A stretch of 64,000 nucleotides of DNA from Chlorobium ferrooxidans DSM 13031 (GTDB taxonomy: Bacteria; Bacteroidota; Chlorobiia; Chlorobiales; Chlorobiaceae), in the NCBI RefSeq assembly GCF_000168715.1, contig NZ_AASE01000002.1, positions 1-64,000 on the forward strand. The letters run 5' to 3'. Made by a program: the position numbers and the translations under genes. Shown here in pieces: positions 14,647-25,161 of the stretch. The stretch's first letter is position 1, and each line of letters begins with the position of its first letter. The notes under the pieces are model-generated. The model saw nothing but the letters and a program-made list of their open reading frames with translations. It ran no database searches and was not told where the DNA came from.

Positions 14647-16065
14647 TTAGCTAACCTGCTGCGCTTTTGCGAGGCGGGCTTTTTCGATGTAGGTCTTCTG
14701 GATATCGCGGGAGACATTGTATGCCTTCGAGAGGCTGTCGGAACTCCAGAGCCTTGCGTCAAATGCCATGCAGATATTGCGGAGGAACGGTATACCGACC
14801 TCGGTAACACGGACACTTTTGTCGCCCAGCACAACCAAACCATCATTCTCCATATCTTCAAGGCGGTAGAGGGCGATATCAAGTTCCTCGGTATAGAGCT
14901 TCGGATCAGCCCATGAGGTCTCCTGTTTGCACATCAGGTTCAGGATGTGACGGCGAAGCACCAGATCCTCGTCGGTCAACAGGTGACCACGATGGAGCGG
15001 GAAACGACCTTCGTTCACGGCCTTGATGTAGGAGGTGTCGTCACGCTCGTTCTGCGCAAAGGCGTACCAGGTGTCGCTGATGGATGATGAGCCGAGGGCA
15101 AGCATCATCTGGGTGGTGTTTTCCGTATAGCCCATAAAGTTACGGTGCAGGGTGCCGTTTCTGGCCGCAATGTAGAGCGCATCACCCTCAATGGCGAAGT
15201 GGTCCATACCAATCTCATGGTAACCGATAGACTCAAGCATCGCGCTGCCTTTATCGTACAACTCCTGCTTCACATCGCCAACCGGCAGATCCTCCTCCTT
15301 GAACTTCCGCTGACCTTCGTACATGTGCGGGTTGTGGCCATAGGCATAAAAGGCAAGACGATCAGGCTTCAGCTGCATAACCTTCTGGATGGTATCGGTA
15401 ATGGTGGCAAGCGTCTGCTTTGGAAGGCCGTAGACAAGGTCAAAATTGATTGAGGTGAATCCGATTTCACGAGCCAGGTCGATCTTCTCCTTGACCAGTT
15501 CAAATGACTGGAGACGGTTGATCTCCTCTTGAACAATCGGGTCAAAATCCTGGATTCCGAAACTCATGCGGCGGAAGCCGACACTGTAGAGCGCTTCAAG
15601 ATGCTCCCTTGTCGTGGACTTCGGATTGGTCTCAAAGCTGAACATGTAGTTGTCCATCTTGTTGACGTTCTTGCAGATACCGTCAATAAGGCGAATGAGG
15701 TTCTCGGGGCTGAAAAAGGTGGGTGTACCGCCTCCGATGTGCAGCTCCTTGACGTTAAGGCGTCCGGGAAAAACATCGGTGTACATCTGCCACTCTTTGA
15801 GCAGGGCCTCAAGGTAGGGTGTTTCGTAGGAGTGATCCTGGGTGCGGTGGGCATTGCAGCCGCAGAAATAACAGTGGTTCTCACAGTAGGGAATATGAAT
15901 GTACAGACTGATTCCTGTGGTCTCGTTGCTGTCATTGAACCCTTTGACCATCGCCTCTTTCCACTCTTCCTGGGTTACACCGTCGGTGCTCCATGAGGGA
16001 ATTGTGGGATAACTGGTGTAACGGGGACCGGGATTGCTGTACTTTACTGCGAGATTAGTTGCCAT
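14647..16065 (-). CDS. hemN: Oxygen-independent coproporphyrinogen III oxidase
   Basis: A 472-residue radical-SAM enzyme that oxidatively decarboxylates two propionates of coproporphyrinogen III to give protoporphyrinogen IX, feeding both haem and bacteriochlorophyll in an anaerobe. [10 protein letters not shown] carries the three [4Fe-4S] cysteines plus the HemN-typical fourth, followed by [13 protein letters not shown] and FETNPKSTT, which line the SAM site. The C-terminal HemN domain is complete. The start at 16065 ([10 protein letters not shown]) is chosen because GAGGAAG precedes it at good spacing; the frame also has an ATG at 16083. It is divergent from purE, so the promoters of both genes lie in 16066-16206. 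Confidence 0.96.
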   Translation of the reverse strand: MATNLAVKYSNPGPRYTSYPTIPSWSTDGVTQEEWKEAMVKGFNDSNETTGISLYIHIPYCENHCYFCGCNAHRTQDHSYETPYLEALLKEWQMYTDVFPGRLNVKELHIGGGTPTFFSPENLIRLIDGICKNVNKMDNYMFSFETNPKSTTREHLEALYSVGFRRMSFGIQDFDPIVQEEINRLQSFELVKEKIDLAREIGFTSINFDLVYGLPKQTLATITDTIQKVMQLKPDRLAFYAYGHNPHMYEGQRKFKEEDLPVGDVKQELYDKGSAMLESIGYHEIGMDHFAIEGDALYIAARNGTLHRNFMGYTENTTQMMLALGSSSISDTWYAFAQNERDDTSYIKAVNEGRFPLHRGHLLTDEDLVLRRHILNLMCKQETSWADPKLYTEELDIALYRLEDMENDGLVVLGDKSVRVTEVGIPFLRNICMAFDARLWSSDSLSKAYNVSRDIQKTYIEKARLAKAQQVS

Positions 16066-16206
16066 TGTTATCTTCCTCAACAAGTATTATTTTTTTAAAT
16101 TCACTCTCGTGAAAATACATAAAACTCGGCAATTTCATAAATCAATAGCCATCATTTGGCCTACAAAACAGGCGGCACAGGACCGGTCGTCAACTATCCT
16201 TTTTTT

Positions 16207-16737
16207 ATGACTATAGATCCAGCAAAACATTCTTCAGCCCCGGTTGTCGGCATACTGATGGGTTCGGACTCCGATTTTGAAATCATGAGGGAGGCCTCAC
16301 TGGTTTTTGACGAGTTCGGAATCTCTTCGGAGATCTCCGTGATTTCAGCCCACCGCACTCCCCACGACCTCGAAGAGTATGCAACTTCTGCCATAGAGCG
16401 CGGCCTTAAAGTCATTATTGCAGGAGCCGGCGGCGCAGCGCACCTTCCCGGAGTTACAGCAGCCATGACCGTTCTTCCGGTAATCGGCGTACCGATTTTC
16501 AGCAAAAAGCTTAACGGGCAGGACTCACTCTACTCTATTGTCCAGATGCCTGCCGGCATTCCGGTTGCAACCGTCGGGATTGACAATGCCCGTAACGCCG
16601 CACTGCTTGCCATCCAGATTCTTGCGCTCTCCGATGAACCGCTGATGGCCGCTCTGATTGAGTTCCGCAATAAACTTGCCGATGCTTCGCGCCAGAAAAC
16701 CGCGAAAATCAGGGAAAAACTGCATGCAAAAGACTGA
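16207..16737 (+). CDS. purE: N5-carboxyaminoimidazole ribonucleotide mutase
   Basis: A 176-residue class I PurE that moves the carboxylate of N5-CAIR to C4, giving CAIR in purine synthesis. [28 protein letters not shown] (the active-site Ser-Ala-His-Arg segment) and [11 protein letters not shown] are all diagnostic. Without an ATP-grasp partner alongside, purK must lie elsewhere. The start is taken at the ATG at 16207. The frame is open from a TTG at 16156, and neither site has a clear Shine-Dalgarno sequence, so the N-terminus is uncertain by 17 residues. Its 3' end overlaps the DUF985 gene by 14 bp, implying translational coupling. Confidence 0.95.
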   Translation: MTIDPAKHSSAPVVGILMGSDSDFEIMREASLVFDEFGISSEISVISAHRTPHDLEEYATSAIERGLKVIIAGAGGAAHLPGVTAAMTVLPVIGVPIFSKKLNGQDSLYSIVQMPAGIPVATVGIDNARNAALLAIQILALSDEPLMAALIEFRNKLADASRQKTAKIREKLHAKD

Positions 16738-17224
16738 GCACTGGATAGATCGCCTTCAGCTTCTCCCCCACCCTGAAGGCGGCTTCTACCGCGAAACCTA
16801 CCGGAGCAGCGCCTCCTACTCCTTCACCGGTAACGCCCCATTCGAGGGTTCCCGCTCCTGTGCGACCGCAATCTACTATCTGCTGAGAAACAGCGAGTGC
16901 TCAAAGCTGCACCGGATTCACTCCGATGAGCTCTGGTTCTTCCATGCCGGTGATCCGCTCACGGTGCATGTTTTTGCTGAAACAGGGGCGCCCTACTCGT
17001 TTACTCTCGGTCAGTCGCCCGATGAAGGTCAGGTATTTCAGGAGTTTGTTCCGGCTGAGAGCTGGTTTGGCGCTGAACTTGCCAACCCTGAAAAGGAAAG
17101 CTATGCACTGGTAAGCTGCGTTGTAGCACCCGGATTTGATTTCCGTGACTTCTCATTTGCCCGGAGAGCGGCACTGCTGCAGCAATTCCCCGGCCACGCG
17201 CTGCTCATCGAGCGCCTCACCTGA
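16724..17224 (+). CDS. DUF985 / Cupin_5 family protein
   Basis: About 166 residues from [20 protein letters not shown]. The motif [42 protein letters not shown] and the late PAESWFGAE segment define the DUF985 beta-barrel cupin. Members resemble small sugar or metal-binding cupins, and no enzymatic role is established that I know of. The start inside the purE end is preferred to the upstream frame opening at 16658. It is cotranscribed with purE and converges on the autotransporter gene with only five bases between stops. Confidence 0.85.
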   Translation: MQKTEHWIDRLQLLPHPEGGFYRETYRSSASYSFTGNAPFEGSRSCATAIYYLLRNSECSKLHRIHSDELWFFHAGDPLTVHVFAETGAPYSFTLGQSPDEGQVFQEFVPAESWFGAELANPEKESYALVSCVVAPGFDFRDFSFARRAALLQQFPGHALLIERLT

Positions 17225-17229
17225 CCACG

Positions 17230-20200
17230 CTACCAGCTTTTGCGCAAGGCAACGTTTAACTGGTACTCCCGCGATCCTGTGTTACCAATACCGGCCATCA
17301 TGCCTGTCTTTACAGAATACTCGATACCACTCCGCTTTGCATTCCGGCTGATGATCCCTACAGCTCCCCCGACATGAACCCGTTCAGCATCCACCCTCAG
17401 GCTTCGCCCGCTCTCTTTATAGGTAACTTGTGAGGATGCACCGGAATCCCTCTCGGTATTAATCTCGAAAAATGGAGAAAATGAGAGCCCTTCCGGTTCG
17501 AATTTCCCTGCCATACCTGCGCGGGCAAGCAAGCTACTCTCTTCATGAAGCTGCACTCCCCCTGAAGGTGTATGCATCTCGAACCCGCCAAGACGCATCC
17601 AGATCAGCTGAGCCTGTGGCTCAAGAAAAAATGATCCGGCAATGCCAATCCTTAACCCGCTTTCAAGCGAGGCACTAAACCCCCAGAATCTCCCGCTGCT
17701 CTTTGCTCCCCCTTTGAACGACGCATCAACATCATATCTGGTCGCCTGCACAACCCCTTCAAGAAACGTTGTTCCGGAGAGTTCAACACTCGAATATCCG
17801 CCAATATTCATCGTAAACGCATCGACTCTTCCGGCACTCACTCCACCCTCTTCCATGATATCCGACTTCACATACCCGGTTCCGGCATAGAGACCGTGTC
17901 GCATCATACCGTTACTGAATCTGAACGCCTTAAGATCGCTGCCTATCTGCATGGCACTGCGATAGCCTCCCGTCTCTGCTGGCTGACCGCCGCTCTCTGC
18001 ACGAAAGAGAAATCGGCTTCCGGTTGTGCGAATCCACCATGATTCCTGCCCTCCATGATCCCCCCGAGACCAGTAATAGAGCTGACGGTGACGGAACCGT
18101 GGAACCGACTCCGCTCCATGACGCTCAAGCATCGGGAGAATTGTCTGGAGTACCCGGTGCTCTTCCGGAATCCCGGAACTCTCGATAGCCTCAACTGAGG
18201 TGTCAATGGAATAATCGGATACCTCTTCATCTGAAAGATCGGTGGTCGTATCAACATTCGGAGCACTCAGAATCTGCAGATACCAGTCTCTGCCGACCTT
18301 AACCACTCTTACATTGGCACCGCGAAAAACCGGGGATGAACCATCCACGGAAAAGGCATTCGAACTGCTTGTACCATAGACCTTTGCAATAAGAATACCA
18401 TTGCCTCCTGTTGTCATTTTAATTTTTCCTTTCTCGGAGATATTTCGCACCAGAAGAGCGGTTGAACCAAGTACCGTTCCGCTTCCAGCCACACTCACCC
18501 GGCCAACCGAAAGGAGATCAAGCGCATCCTGGTTGTTCTGGCTTCCGCCTCCCAATGCCAGATCAAGCCCAAGCGAACCTCCACCTCCGGTATAGGTTGC
18601 ACTTACCGTCACCCGGTCATTAGCCTCACCATCGCGCAGATCGAGCAGTCCGCTGTTTTCAAGATTACCGGCAATCTCATACCTTCCCGGCGAGTTTCCG
18701 GTAGCCATTACGGTTGAACCGGCTTCGATCATAAAGGTAAGCTGCTGACCGTAAGAGGGTGCAAGACGAAGAAGATCATCAAGGTCCAGATTGACGCAGG
18801 ATGCTCCAGCCACTTCAATCCGTTCCCATCCTTTAAACGCATCGGTGATAACCCCGTTCCAGGAGGAGAGCACGATCCTGTCACCTGCCGACTCATCTCC
18901 GCTCCCGCCATCGATGAGTGGCGATCGGGAAATATCAACATCACCGCTGAGTTCAATCCGGTCATCCCCTTTATCGAACCTGACCGTTGAAGCCAGAACA
19001 GTGCCATTGTCCAGCCTCAGCGTATCATCTCCTGTCCCGAAATCAATATCCCCCGTTACCCTTGCGTTCTCCATAAGATGCAGCAGATCACGGTCTGCGC
19101 CGAAATTGATCGCTCCGTTTACCATTGAGCCTCCCGTCATGATCAGGGAATCACTGCCTGACCCCATAACAATACTCCCCGTTACTGAAGAGAAGCCGCT
19201 CATCAGCAAAGCATCATCGTTCTCCCCGAAATCCAGATCCCCCGTTACACTTCCCGAATCACGCATCGTCATCATATCACTTCCCGCGCCAAGAGCGATG
19301 TTACCAACAAGCATACCGCTTTCAGCCACAACAATGCGGTCGTCAGAGGCAATGGAGTCCGAAAACTCCCCGCTTCCGGCAAACCCTCCTGAATAGATGG
19401 CATACCCGAGAGTTCCGTTTTTGTTATCGACGCCGGAGAGTGTACCGGAAACAAAAATATTCATCGGCCCTTCACTCATAATTCCCGCAGCAGCTCCTTT
19501 TGCCACAGCCGAAACCATCCCGGAAACGGTCAATGCATCGCTTTCTGTTGCTCCATAAATACCTGCTTTTGCATAGATCCCGGCGGCATTATTACTGCCG
19601 GTTGTCGCACTCACTTCGCCTGAAACCACTCCTCTGACTGAAATTGCGCCGCTCCCGGCGTAAAGAGCATAGGCTTCTGTCGTGGCTGCTGAAGCAATGA
19701 TCTTTGCAGATTCGGCGATACTGCCGGTAATGATCAGTGATGAACCTGCATGCAGGGCATGTGCTTTTGACCCTTTCCTGGAAGAAACATCGATCCTGCC
19801 GGAGAGATCACCGGCAAGGGTGAGCGATGAGCCGGAATAGATACCATAGGCTCCGGAGGTGCCTGCTATGGCAAGCAGCTCTCCTCCGACTGATCCCCTG
19901 ATTGTCAGATCACCTCCCTCAGCATACAGCGCAGCCGCTTTCGTTGTCCCTGTTGATGCTGAAATTGAGGATGAAACAGCAATATCACCATTGACTTCAA
20001 GGGTGGAGGCGGAATAGATACCCCAGGCGCCCGACTCTGCCGCATCAGCTCTTATACTTCCTGTCGCGCCTACTCCTCCGTAGAGTGTAACCGCATTCCC
20101 GCTGATTCCGTACGCATCGTCCAGGCCCGCATCAGCAACTATCGATCCGCTGACTCCTGTCGTACCGCCACTCCGGCCTATCGTCACGCTTCCTGCTGAA

Positions 20201-21708
20201 TAAATACCACAGGCTGTCGATCCGCTGACCCCCTCCGCCGTGATGTTTCCGCTTTCAGCTATTCCCCCAGTTATGGTGAGGCTGCTCCCCTCATCACTCC
20301 CCCCATACAATCCGTATACCCGGCCGCCGCTCTTCGTTGTTTTCGCAATAACCTCCCCGCCGATTCCACCACCAATCGTCAATCCTGCAGCGCCATGCAG
20401 ACCATACGCGATACCGGTTCCTGCACTCGCCGTCACTGTCGAACCTTCCGATATATCTCCCGTGATATCGAGTGAAGTGCCCGAAGAGATACCATAAGCA
20501 CTTGTCGTCCCTGTTGTAGCTGAGAGTCTACCGATCACGGATCCGTTTATAACAACTGGACCATCCTCAGCAAAGATCGCATACGCTTTTGAACTCCCGG
20601 CTGAGGCTGTAACAGTTGATGATGCAGCAATATCACCGGTAATGGTGAGCGCACTCCCGGCATAAAGGGCATAAGCTGTTCCACCGGTCATGGCTGTAGC
20701 ACTGATATCGCCACACAGATCACCGACCATATCAAGCGTTGTGGTAGCATCCAGAGCAAAAGCATTATTCCGGCCTGCCGATACGGATATTCTCCCCGTC
20801 CGGGTGACTCCTCCATGAACGGTAACCGTATTACCCCGAACGCCATATGCCGTATCATATCCTGCCGTTGCAGATACCACACCACTGATTCCTGTTGTTT
20901 GGCCACGTTGACCGATAGTGATCGCACCGCCGGAATAGATACCATAAACAGTGCTGTCCGAATTATTTACGGTGTTGACTGCCGTTGCCGTGATAGTGGC
21001 TGATGACGTGACTCCGCCGCCGAGATTCAACGTCGTTGTTTTCGACATTCCGCTCCTGATCCCGTAAGCGGTTCCGCCGCTCGTTGCTTTTGCCGAGACA
21101 GAACCGGACAGCTCGCCACTTACTGAAATATTTCCAACCGAATAGAGCGCGTAGACGCTGCCGGTGGCTTGTGAAGAGATCGTTGATCCTCTTGAAACCG
21201 CCCCGGATAGAGAGAGTGATCCACCGGCATATACTCCATAAGCCGAACTGCCGGTTGAGGTGTTGAGCAGATTACTGCCAAGATTTCCTGAAATGATGAG
21301 GTTGTCGGCAGAGTAGAGCGTTACGCTTCCGGTACTACTGCTCTGCATACCAAGGGTCAACAGCTCATCCGCCAGAGAAACCTGCACGTTCGTAGTCACC
21401 TTCAGGGTTCTGGCATTTGCTGTCGAAGTCACGTGGGTTACCTGTAAGGGAGCCCCGCCATTGTTGGTCATGATCACCGCCGGTTTTTTTATGAATTCCG
21501 GCGTTAAAAAAAGAGTTATTTCAGGATCAGCTGCAGTAAATTCGATTGCATTCGCTCCGGCCCCGGCACTGTTCAGCTCAAGAATCGCCTGGTTAAAGGT
21601 TCCGTATCCGCTGTCACCGGAATTACTGACCGTAAAAACCGCCCCGTCAGCGCTCTTATCGGAGATCACAGCAAGAAGCAGTATAATCGACAAGTTTCGC
21701 TTGTTCAT
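17230..21708 (-). CDS. Large repetitive autotransporter-like outer-membrane protein
   Basis: About 1492 residues. The N-terminus MNKRNLSIILLLAVISDKSA is a signal peptide, so the ATG at 21708 is preferred to the frame start at 21780. The next 750 residues or so are roughly twenty imperfect repeats of 35-45 residues built on AYGIYSGSSLTITGDI-like sentences, as in beta-helical passenger domains. A shorter block of about 18-20-residue repeats follows, of the type GSVTGDLDFGENDDALLMSG, rich in Asp/Gly and reminiscent of calcium-binding turns. The last 280 residues or so look like an autotransporter beta-barrel ending in an aromatic residue (LRKSW). It is probably a secreted or surface-displayed adhesin or shield; the ligand is unknown. 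It is monocistronic with its own 219-bp upstream region. Confidence 0.8.
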   Translation of the reverse strand: MNKRNLSIILLLAVISDKSADGAVFTVSNSGDSGYGTFNQAILELNSAGAGANAIEFTAADPEITLFLTPEFIKKPAVIMTNNGGAPLQVTHVTSTANARTLKVTTNVQVSLADELLTLGMQSSSTGSVTLYSADNLIISGNLGSNLLNTSTGSSAYGVYAGGSLSLSGAVSRGSTISSQATGSVYALYSVGNISVSGELSGSVSAKATSGGTAYGIRSGMSKTTTLNLGGGVTSSATITATAVNTVNNSDSTVYGIYSGGAITIGQRGQTTGISGVVSATAGYDTAYGVRGNTVTVHGGVTRTGRISVSAGRNNAFALDATTTLDMVGDLCGDISATAMTGGTAYALYAGSALTITGDIAASSTVTASAGSSKAYAIFAEDGPVVINGSVIGRLSATTGTTSAYGISSGTSLDITGDISEGSTVTASAGTGIAYGLHGAAGLTIGGGIGGEVIAKTTKSGGRVYGLYGGSDEGSSLTITGGIAESGNITAEGVSGSTACGIYSAGSVTIGRSGGTTGVSGSIVADAGLDDAYGISGNAVTLYGGVGATGSIRADAAESGAWGIYSASTLEVNGDIAVSSSISASTGTTKAAALYAEGGDLTIRGSVGGELLAIAGTSGAYGIYSGSSLTLAGDLSGRIDVSSRKGSKAHALHAGSSLIITGSIAESAKIIASAATTEAYALYAGSGAISVRGVVSGEVSATTGSNNAAGIYAKAGIYGATESDALTVSGMVSAVAKGAAAGIMSEGPMNIFVSGTLSGVDNKNGTLGYAIYSGGFAGSGEFSDSIASDDRIVVAESGMLVGNIALGAGSDMMTMRDSGSVTGDLDFGENDDALLMSGFSSVTGSIVMGSGSDSLIMTGGSMVNGAINFGADRDLLHLMENARVTGDIDFGTGDDTLRLDNGTVLASTVRFDKGDDRIELSGDVDISRSPLIDGGSGDESAGDRIVLSSWNGVITDAFKGWERIEVAGASCVNLDLDDLLRLAPSYGQQLTFMIEAGSTVMATGNSPGRYEIAGNLENSGLLDLRDGEANDRVTVSATYTGGGGSLGLDLALGGGSQNNQDALDLLSVGRVSVAGSGTVLGSTALLVRNISEKGKIKMTTGGNGILIAKVYGTSSSNAFSVDGSSPVFRGANVRVVKVGRDWYLQILSAPNVDTTTDLSDEEVSDYSIDTSVEAIESSGIPEEHRVLQTILPMLERHGAESVPRFRHRQLYYWSRGDHGGQESWWIRTTGSRFLFRAESGGQPAETGGYRSAMQIGSDLKAFRFSNGMMRHGLYAGTGYVKSDIMEEGGVSAGRVDAFTMNIGGYSSVELSGTTFLEGVVQATRYDVDASFKGGAKSSGRFWGFSASLESGLRIGIAGSFFLEPQAQLIWMRLGGFEMHTPSGGVQLHEESSLLARAGMAGKFEPEGLSFSPFFEINTERDSGASSQVTYKESGRSLRVDAERVHVGGAVGIISRNAKRSGIEYSVKTGMMAGIGNTGSREYQLNVALRKSW

Positions 21709-21999
21709 GGGTGTGCCGCTCTGCCGAAAATGTTTGCGCTCCCCGAACGACAGGCTCGCAGAGAGATATACTTTTTTCACGTATATTTTACGTTATTTAT
21801 CACAAAAACAGGCACAGAAAACCGAATATTTTGCCTAATACCGTCGATTCAGACACATCCCGTGCAGATGTAAAAAGTCCGATAGCTGCCGTAACTGACG
21901 ACGAAATCGGGAAATCGTGGAGTTTTATCTCTTTTTTATTACTTTCAAACGGGTTATAGAATTGAGCAGAATAGAGACTAACAGAAGAGACAGGCGTTC

Positions 22000-23295
22000 A
22001 TGAAAAAGCATGTTGTCATAGTAGGCGGTGGATTTGCTGGGATCAATGCGGCCAAGGTGCTCGGCAACAAGCCGGATATCGAGATCACCATCATTGACCG
22101 GAAAAACTACCACCTCTTCCAGCCGCTCCTCTACCAGGTAGCGATGGCCGCCCTTGGTGAGGGCGATATCGCCGCGCCCCTGCGAAACATGCTGGCGAAC
22201 TACCGGAACATTACGGTCTTCAAGGGCATCGTCAGAAGCGTCGATATCGAGAAGAAAACCATCGTTACCGATTTCCGTGAGATCACCTACGACTACCTCA
22301 TTCTTGCCTGCGGTGTACAGCACCACTATTTCGGCAACAACCAGTGGGAGGAGTTTGCTCCGGGGCTGAAAACCCTTGCGCAGGCAAAGGAGATACGGCG
22401 CCGGGTCATGGAGGCCTATGAGCGGGCGGAACGGACAACCGATTTCGTTGAACGCAAAAAGCTGCTCACCTTCATCATTGTTGGCGGAGGACCGACCGGA
22501 GTTGAGCTGGCCGGTTCAATAGGAGAGATGAGCCGCTACACTCTCTCAAAATTTTACCGCAACATCGACCCGAAGCTTACCCGGATTTTTATCGTCGAAG
22601 CCGCACCGCGCATTCTCGGCTCTTTTTCCCCTGATCTGGCCAGCAAGGCAACCCGCTCGCTGGAGAAACTCGGCGTGCAGGTATGGACCAACAGCATGGT
22701 CAGCAACGTCGATGAAAACGGCGTACAGATCGGCAATGAACGCATAGAAGCCGCTACCGTGCTCTGGGCCGCAGGCGTTACGGCGACCGGTATCGGCAAA
22801 ACCATGGATGTTGACACTGACCGTATCGGACGGATTATTGTTGATGAAGATCTCAGCATTCCGCAGCATCCGGAAATATTTGTCGGCGGTGACCTGGCCA
22901 ATTTTCAGCTTGAGGATGGCAGAACACTGCCTGGTCTTGCTCCTGTTGCACTGCAGCAGGGACGCGCCATCGGCAAAAATATCCTGCTCGACCTGAAAGG
23001 CAGAACAAGAAAGCTCTTCCGGTACCGCGACAAGGGACAGATGGCAACCATCGGAAAAAACAAGGCGATTGTTGAATTCGGCAGTCTGAAATTTGACGGC
23101 ATTTTAGCCTGGTTTACCTGGCTGCTGGTCCACATCTACTTTCTCACCAGCTTCCGCCACAGGGTCTTTGTGCTCCTGCAGTGGGGATGGTCATACTTCA
23201 CCTTCAGCTATGGCGCCCGACTGATAGTCAACAGGGAGTGGAGATTCTATCCGGAAGCCTGTTCAAGCAGCTCCGTTAACGATGAAGAGGAGTGA
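22000..23295 (+). CDS. ndh: Type II NADH dehydrogenase (NDH-2)
   Basis: A 431-residue membrane-associated FAD flavoprotein that passes electrons from NADH to quinone without pumping protons. HVVIVGGGFAGINAAKVLG is the FAD-binding Rossmann motif, IIVGGGPTGVELAGSIGEM the NADH-binding one, and FVGGDLANF and LAPVALQQGRAIGKNI are the conserved C-terminal FAD contacts. A hydrophobic amphipathic tail (WFTWLLVHIYFLTSFRHRVF) probably anchors it. In a phototrophic green sulfur bacterium it could poise the menaquinone pool. A four-base overlap couples it to the small membrane protein downstream. Confidence 0.94.
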   Translation: MKKHVVIVGGGFAGINAAKVLGNKPDIEITIIDRKNYHLFQPLLYQVAMAALGEGDIAAPLRNMLANYRNITVFKGIVRSVDIEKKTIVTDFREITYDYLILACGVQHHYFGNNQWEEFAPGLKTLAQAKEIRRRVMEAYERAERTTDFVERKKLLTFIIVGGGPTGVELAGSIGEMSRYTLSKFYRNIDPKLTRIFIVEAAPRILGSFSPDLASKATRSLEKLGVQVWTNSMVSNVDENGVQIGNERIEAATVLWAAGVTATGIGKTMDVDTDRIGRIIVDEDLSIPQHPEIFVGGDLANFQLEDGRTLPGLAPVALQQGRAIGKNILLDLKGRTRKLFRYRDKGQMATIGKNKAIVEFGSLKFDGILAWFTWLLVHIYFLTSFRHRVFVLLQWGWSYFTFSYGARLIVNREWRFYPEACSSSSVNDEEE

Positions 23296-23504
23296 GCAGG
23301 CCCCTCCCGGTAACGATGATCGTCGGCACACTGCTGGCGTTATGCTTTATCGGCATAGCCGCCTGGCTCCTCTTTTTTCCAGGAACCATTCCTCTGGCAT
23401 CAAGGGAGGATCTCCGGCTGTATGCACTCCTCACCGGAGCCTACGGCATCTGGCGGCTTGTGCGGGTCTGGATGGTGTGGAAACAAGCCGAAGAAAATGT
23501 TTGA
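23292..23504 (+). CDS. Small two-helix membrane protein, unknown function
   Basis: Seventy codons starting with GTG, which overlaps the ndh stop (GTGA), with GAAGAGGA just upstream as ribosome-binding site. Two hydrophobic stretches (VGTLLALCFIGIAAWLLFF and LYALLTGAYGIWRLVRVWMV) predict a hairpin membrane protein with a short charged C-terminus. I do not recognise a family. Tight coupling to ndh suggests it is made in step with the dehydrogenase, perhaps as a membrane partner; that is inference. Confidence 0.7.
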   Translation: MSRPLPVTMIVGTLLALCFIGIAAWLLFFPGTIPLASREDLRLYALLTGAYGIWRLVRVWMVWKQAEENV

Positions 23505-23577
23505 AAGCATCGGAATTGATCCTTATAATCAACCAATCAACTGAAAAAGACACCTCTCATCTTTTGAGTACCAGAGC

Positions 23578-24780
23578 ATGAAACAACTGCCCATCACACG
23601 GGAAACCGAACAGAAACTTTTTTTTCATAACTATGCCCGGCTGCCGATTGCCGTATCGCATGGCGAAGGGGTGTGGCTGGTCGGTGATGACGGCACCCGC
23701 TATCTTGATATGCTGTCAGGCATCGGTGTCAATGCGCTCGGATATGGCGACAAACGGCTTGTAGCGGCCATAGGCGATCAGGCGGCAAAGCTTATCCATG
23801 CGTCGAACCTCTTCATGATGCAGCCCCAGTTCGAACTGGCGGCAAAGCTCCTGGAACTATCCGGGCTCTCGAAAGTCTTTTTTGCCAACAGCGGCACGGA
23901 AGCAATCGAGGCTGCCATCAAAATGGCAAGGAAGTGGGCCGGCCAATCGGGTGACCAGCATAAAAAAGAGGTGCTCTCGCTGAGCAACTGTTTTCACGGC
24001 AGAACCTACGGCGCCCTGTCGCTGACGGCAAAAGCCAAATACAGTGACGGTTTTGAACCGCTGCTCCCGGAAACAGGGATGATCACCTTCAATGATATTG
24101 CGGATCTCGAAACCAAGGTTTCCGCAAAAACCGCCGCGGTTTTCATTGAAGTGGTACAGGGCGAAGGCGGTATTCACCGGATTTCACAACCGTTTATTGA
24201 CCGGCTGAAAGAGCTGCGGCAGCAGTACAACTTTCTCATTGTTGCCGATGAAATTCAGGCGGGATGCGGCAGGACAGGAACGTTTTTCAGCTATTCGCCG
24301 CTCAATGCCGACCCTGATCTGGTCTGCCTTGCCAAACCTCTTGGCGGCGGACTGCCGCTCTCGGCCGTGATCGGCAGCGAAAAGGTAGCCGATGTACTCT
24401 CCTACGGCAATCACGGTACCACCTTCGGCGGCAATCCGGTCGCCTGTGCTGCGGGAATTGCCATGATCAATGCCATTGATGAGGACAAGCTCATGGAAAA
24501 TGCTTCAGCAATCGGCAGCTATATTCACGAGAAGCTGCAGCTACTGGCCGCAAAACACCCGCAAATCCTTGAAATACGGCAGTATGGGCTGATGATCGGC
24601 ATAACGGTTGACAAGGAGGCTAAATATTATGTTGAACAGGCCCTGCAGAAAGGGGTGCTTGTCAACGCCACCAGCGTGAACGTCATAAGGCTTCTCCCCC
24701 CGCTCTGTATCACCAGGGAGGAAGCTCAAAAATGTATAAACACACTTGATGAAATCTTCAGCGAAGAGAGAGCAGGGTAA
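23578..24780 (+). CDS. argD: Acetylornithine aminotransferase
   Basis: A 400-residue class III PLP aminotransferase that converts N-acetylglutamate semialdehyde to N-acetylornithine in arginine synthesis, and often also serves N-succinyl-diaminopimelate in lysine synthesis. [52 protein letters not shown] and [14 protein letters not shown] (PLP lysine) are all in order, followed by [15 protein letters not shown]. The length is normal. It overlaps the DUF3098 gene by about 32 bases. Ornithine, 4-aminobutyrate and similar aminotransferases share these motifs, so the substrate rests on overall similarity and length. Confidence 0.92.
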   Translation: MKQLPITRETEQKLFFHNYARLPIAVSHGEGVWLVGDDGTRYLDMLSGIGVNALGYGDKRLVAAIGDQAAKLIHASNLFMMQPQFELAAKLLELSGLSKVFFANSGTEAIEAAIKMARKWAGQSGDQHKKEVLSLSNCFHGRTYGALSLTAKAKYSDGFEPLLPETGMITFNDIADLETKVSAKTAAVFIEVVQGEGGIHRISQPFIDRLKELRQQYNFLIVADEIQAGCGRTGTFFSYSPLNADPDLVCLAKPLGGGLPLSAVIGSEKVADVLSYGNHGTTFGGNPVACAAGIAMINAIDEDKLMENASAIGSYIHEKLQLLAAKHPQILEIRQYGLMIGITVDKEAKYYVEQALQKGVLVNATSVNVIRLLPPLCITREEAQKCINTLDEIFSEERAG

Positions 24781-25003
24781 ATCCCCTGCCGCAAAAACAG
24801 CCGCAATGCCCCTCGGGAGAGTCAACTATATCCTGATTGCTCTCGGAACGCTCGTTATTGCTGCCAGCTTTGGAATAATGTTCCTTGAGAAGGATGTGGA
24901 CGGGGTTTTCGCACTCTTCGTCAGCCCCGTCACCCTGACGGCGGCCTATGCAGGCATTGCCTTTGCCGTGCTCTACCGCCCGAAAACGAAAAAAAGCAGC
25001 TGA
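24749..25003 (+). CDS. DUF3098 family membrane protein
   Basis: Eighty-four residues with a basic N-terminal segment, then [20 protein letters not shown] as a first transmembrane helix and [16 protein letters not shown] as a second. The FGxxNYxLIxxG-type opening is characteristic of DUF3098, a small inner-membrane family common in Bacteroidetes and Chlorobi with no known role. The start overlaps the end of argD in another frame (a TTG at 24746 is an alternative). It is followed by the repetitive element at 25042-25095. Confidence 0.75.
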   Translation: MKSSAKREQGKSPAAKTAAMPLGRVNYILIALGTLVIAASFGIMFLEKDVDGVFALFVSPVTLTAAYAGIAFAVLYRPKTKKSS

Positions 25004-25041
25004 AAAATCGCTGCTATTACCTGTCGTGAGCGGTTTGATGT

Positions 25042-25095
25042 TCAAGCCCCGGAGGGGCGAAACATTGGTAGCGCAGTCCCGACGAAGTCTGGGCC
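25042..25095. repeat. GC-rich double stem-loop, probable dispersed intergenic repeat
   Basis: GCCCC-GGA-GGGGC (25046-25058) is a perfect hairpin, followed by CGAAACATTGGTAGC and a second stem, CCCGAC-gaa-GTC(t)GGG (25078-25093). From memory, a CCCCGGAGGGGCGA-ACATTGGTAGC element recurs between genes in Bacteroidetes and Chlorobi genomes; only one copy is present here. It lies between the convergent DUF3098 and tonB genes. Confidence 0.5.
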
Positions 25096-25161
25096 GGGAT
25101 GAGGATTTTGAGCACCACCCAAGGAAACAATCGAATCGCGGAACAAATTAAGAGCGGTGAG

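Noticed and set aside
14445..14882. 145-codon minus-strand ORF overlapping hemN
   Set aside because: It lies in another frame of the hemN 3' end and runs through its terminator; there is no recognisable domain.
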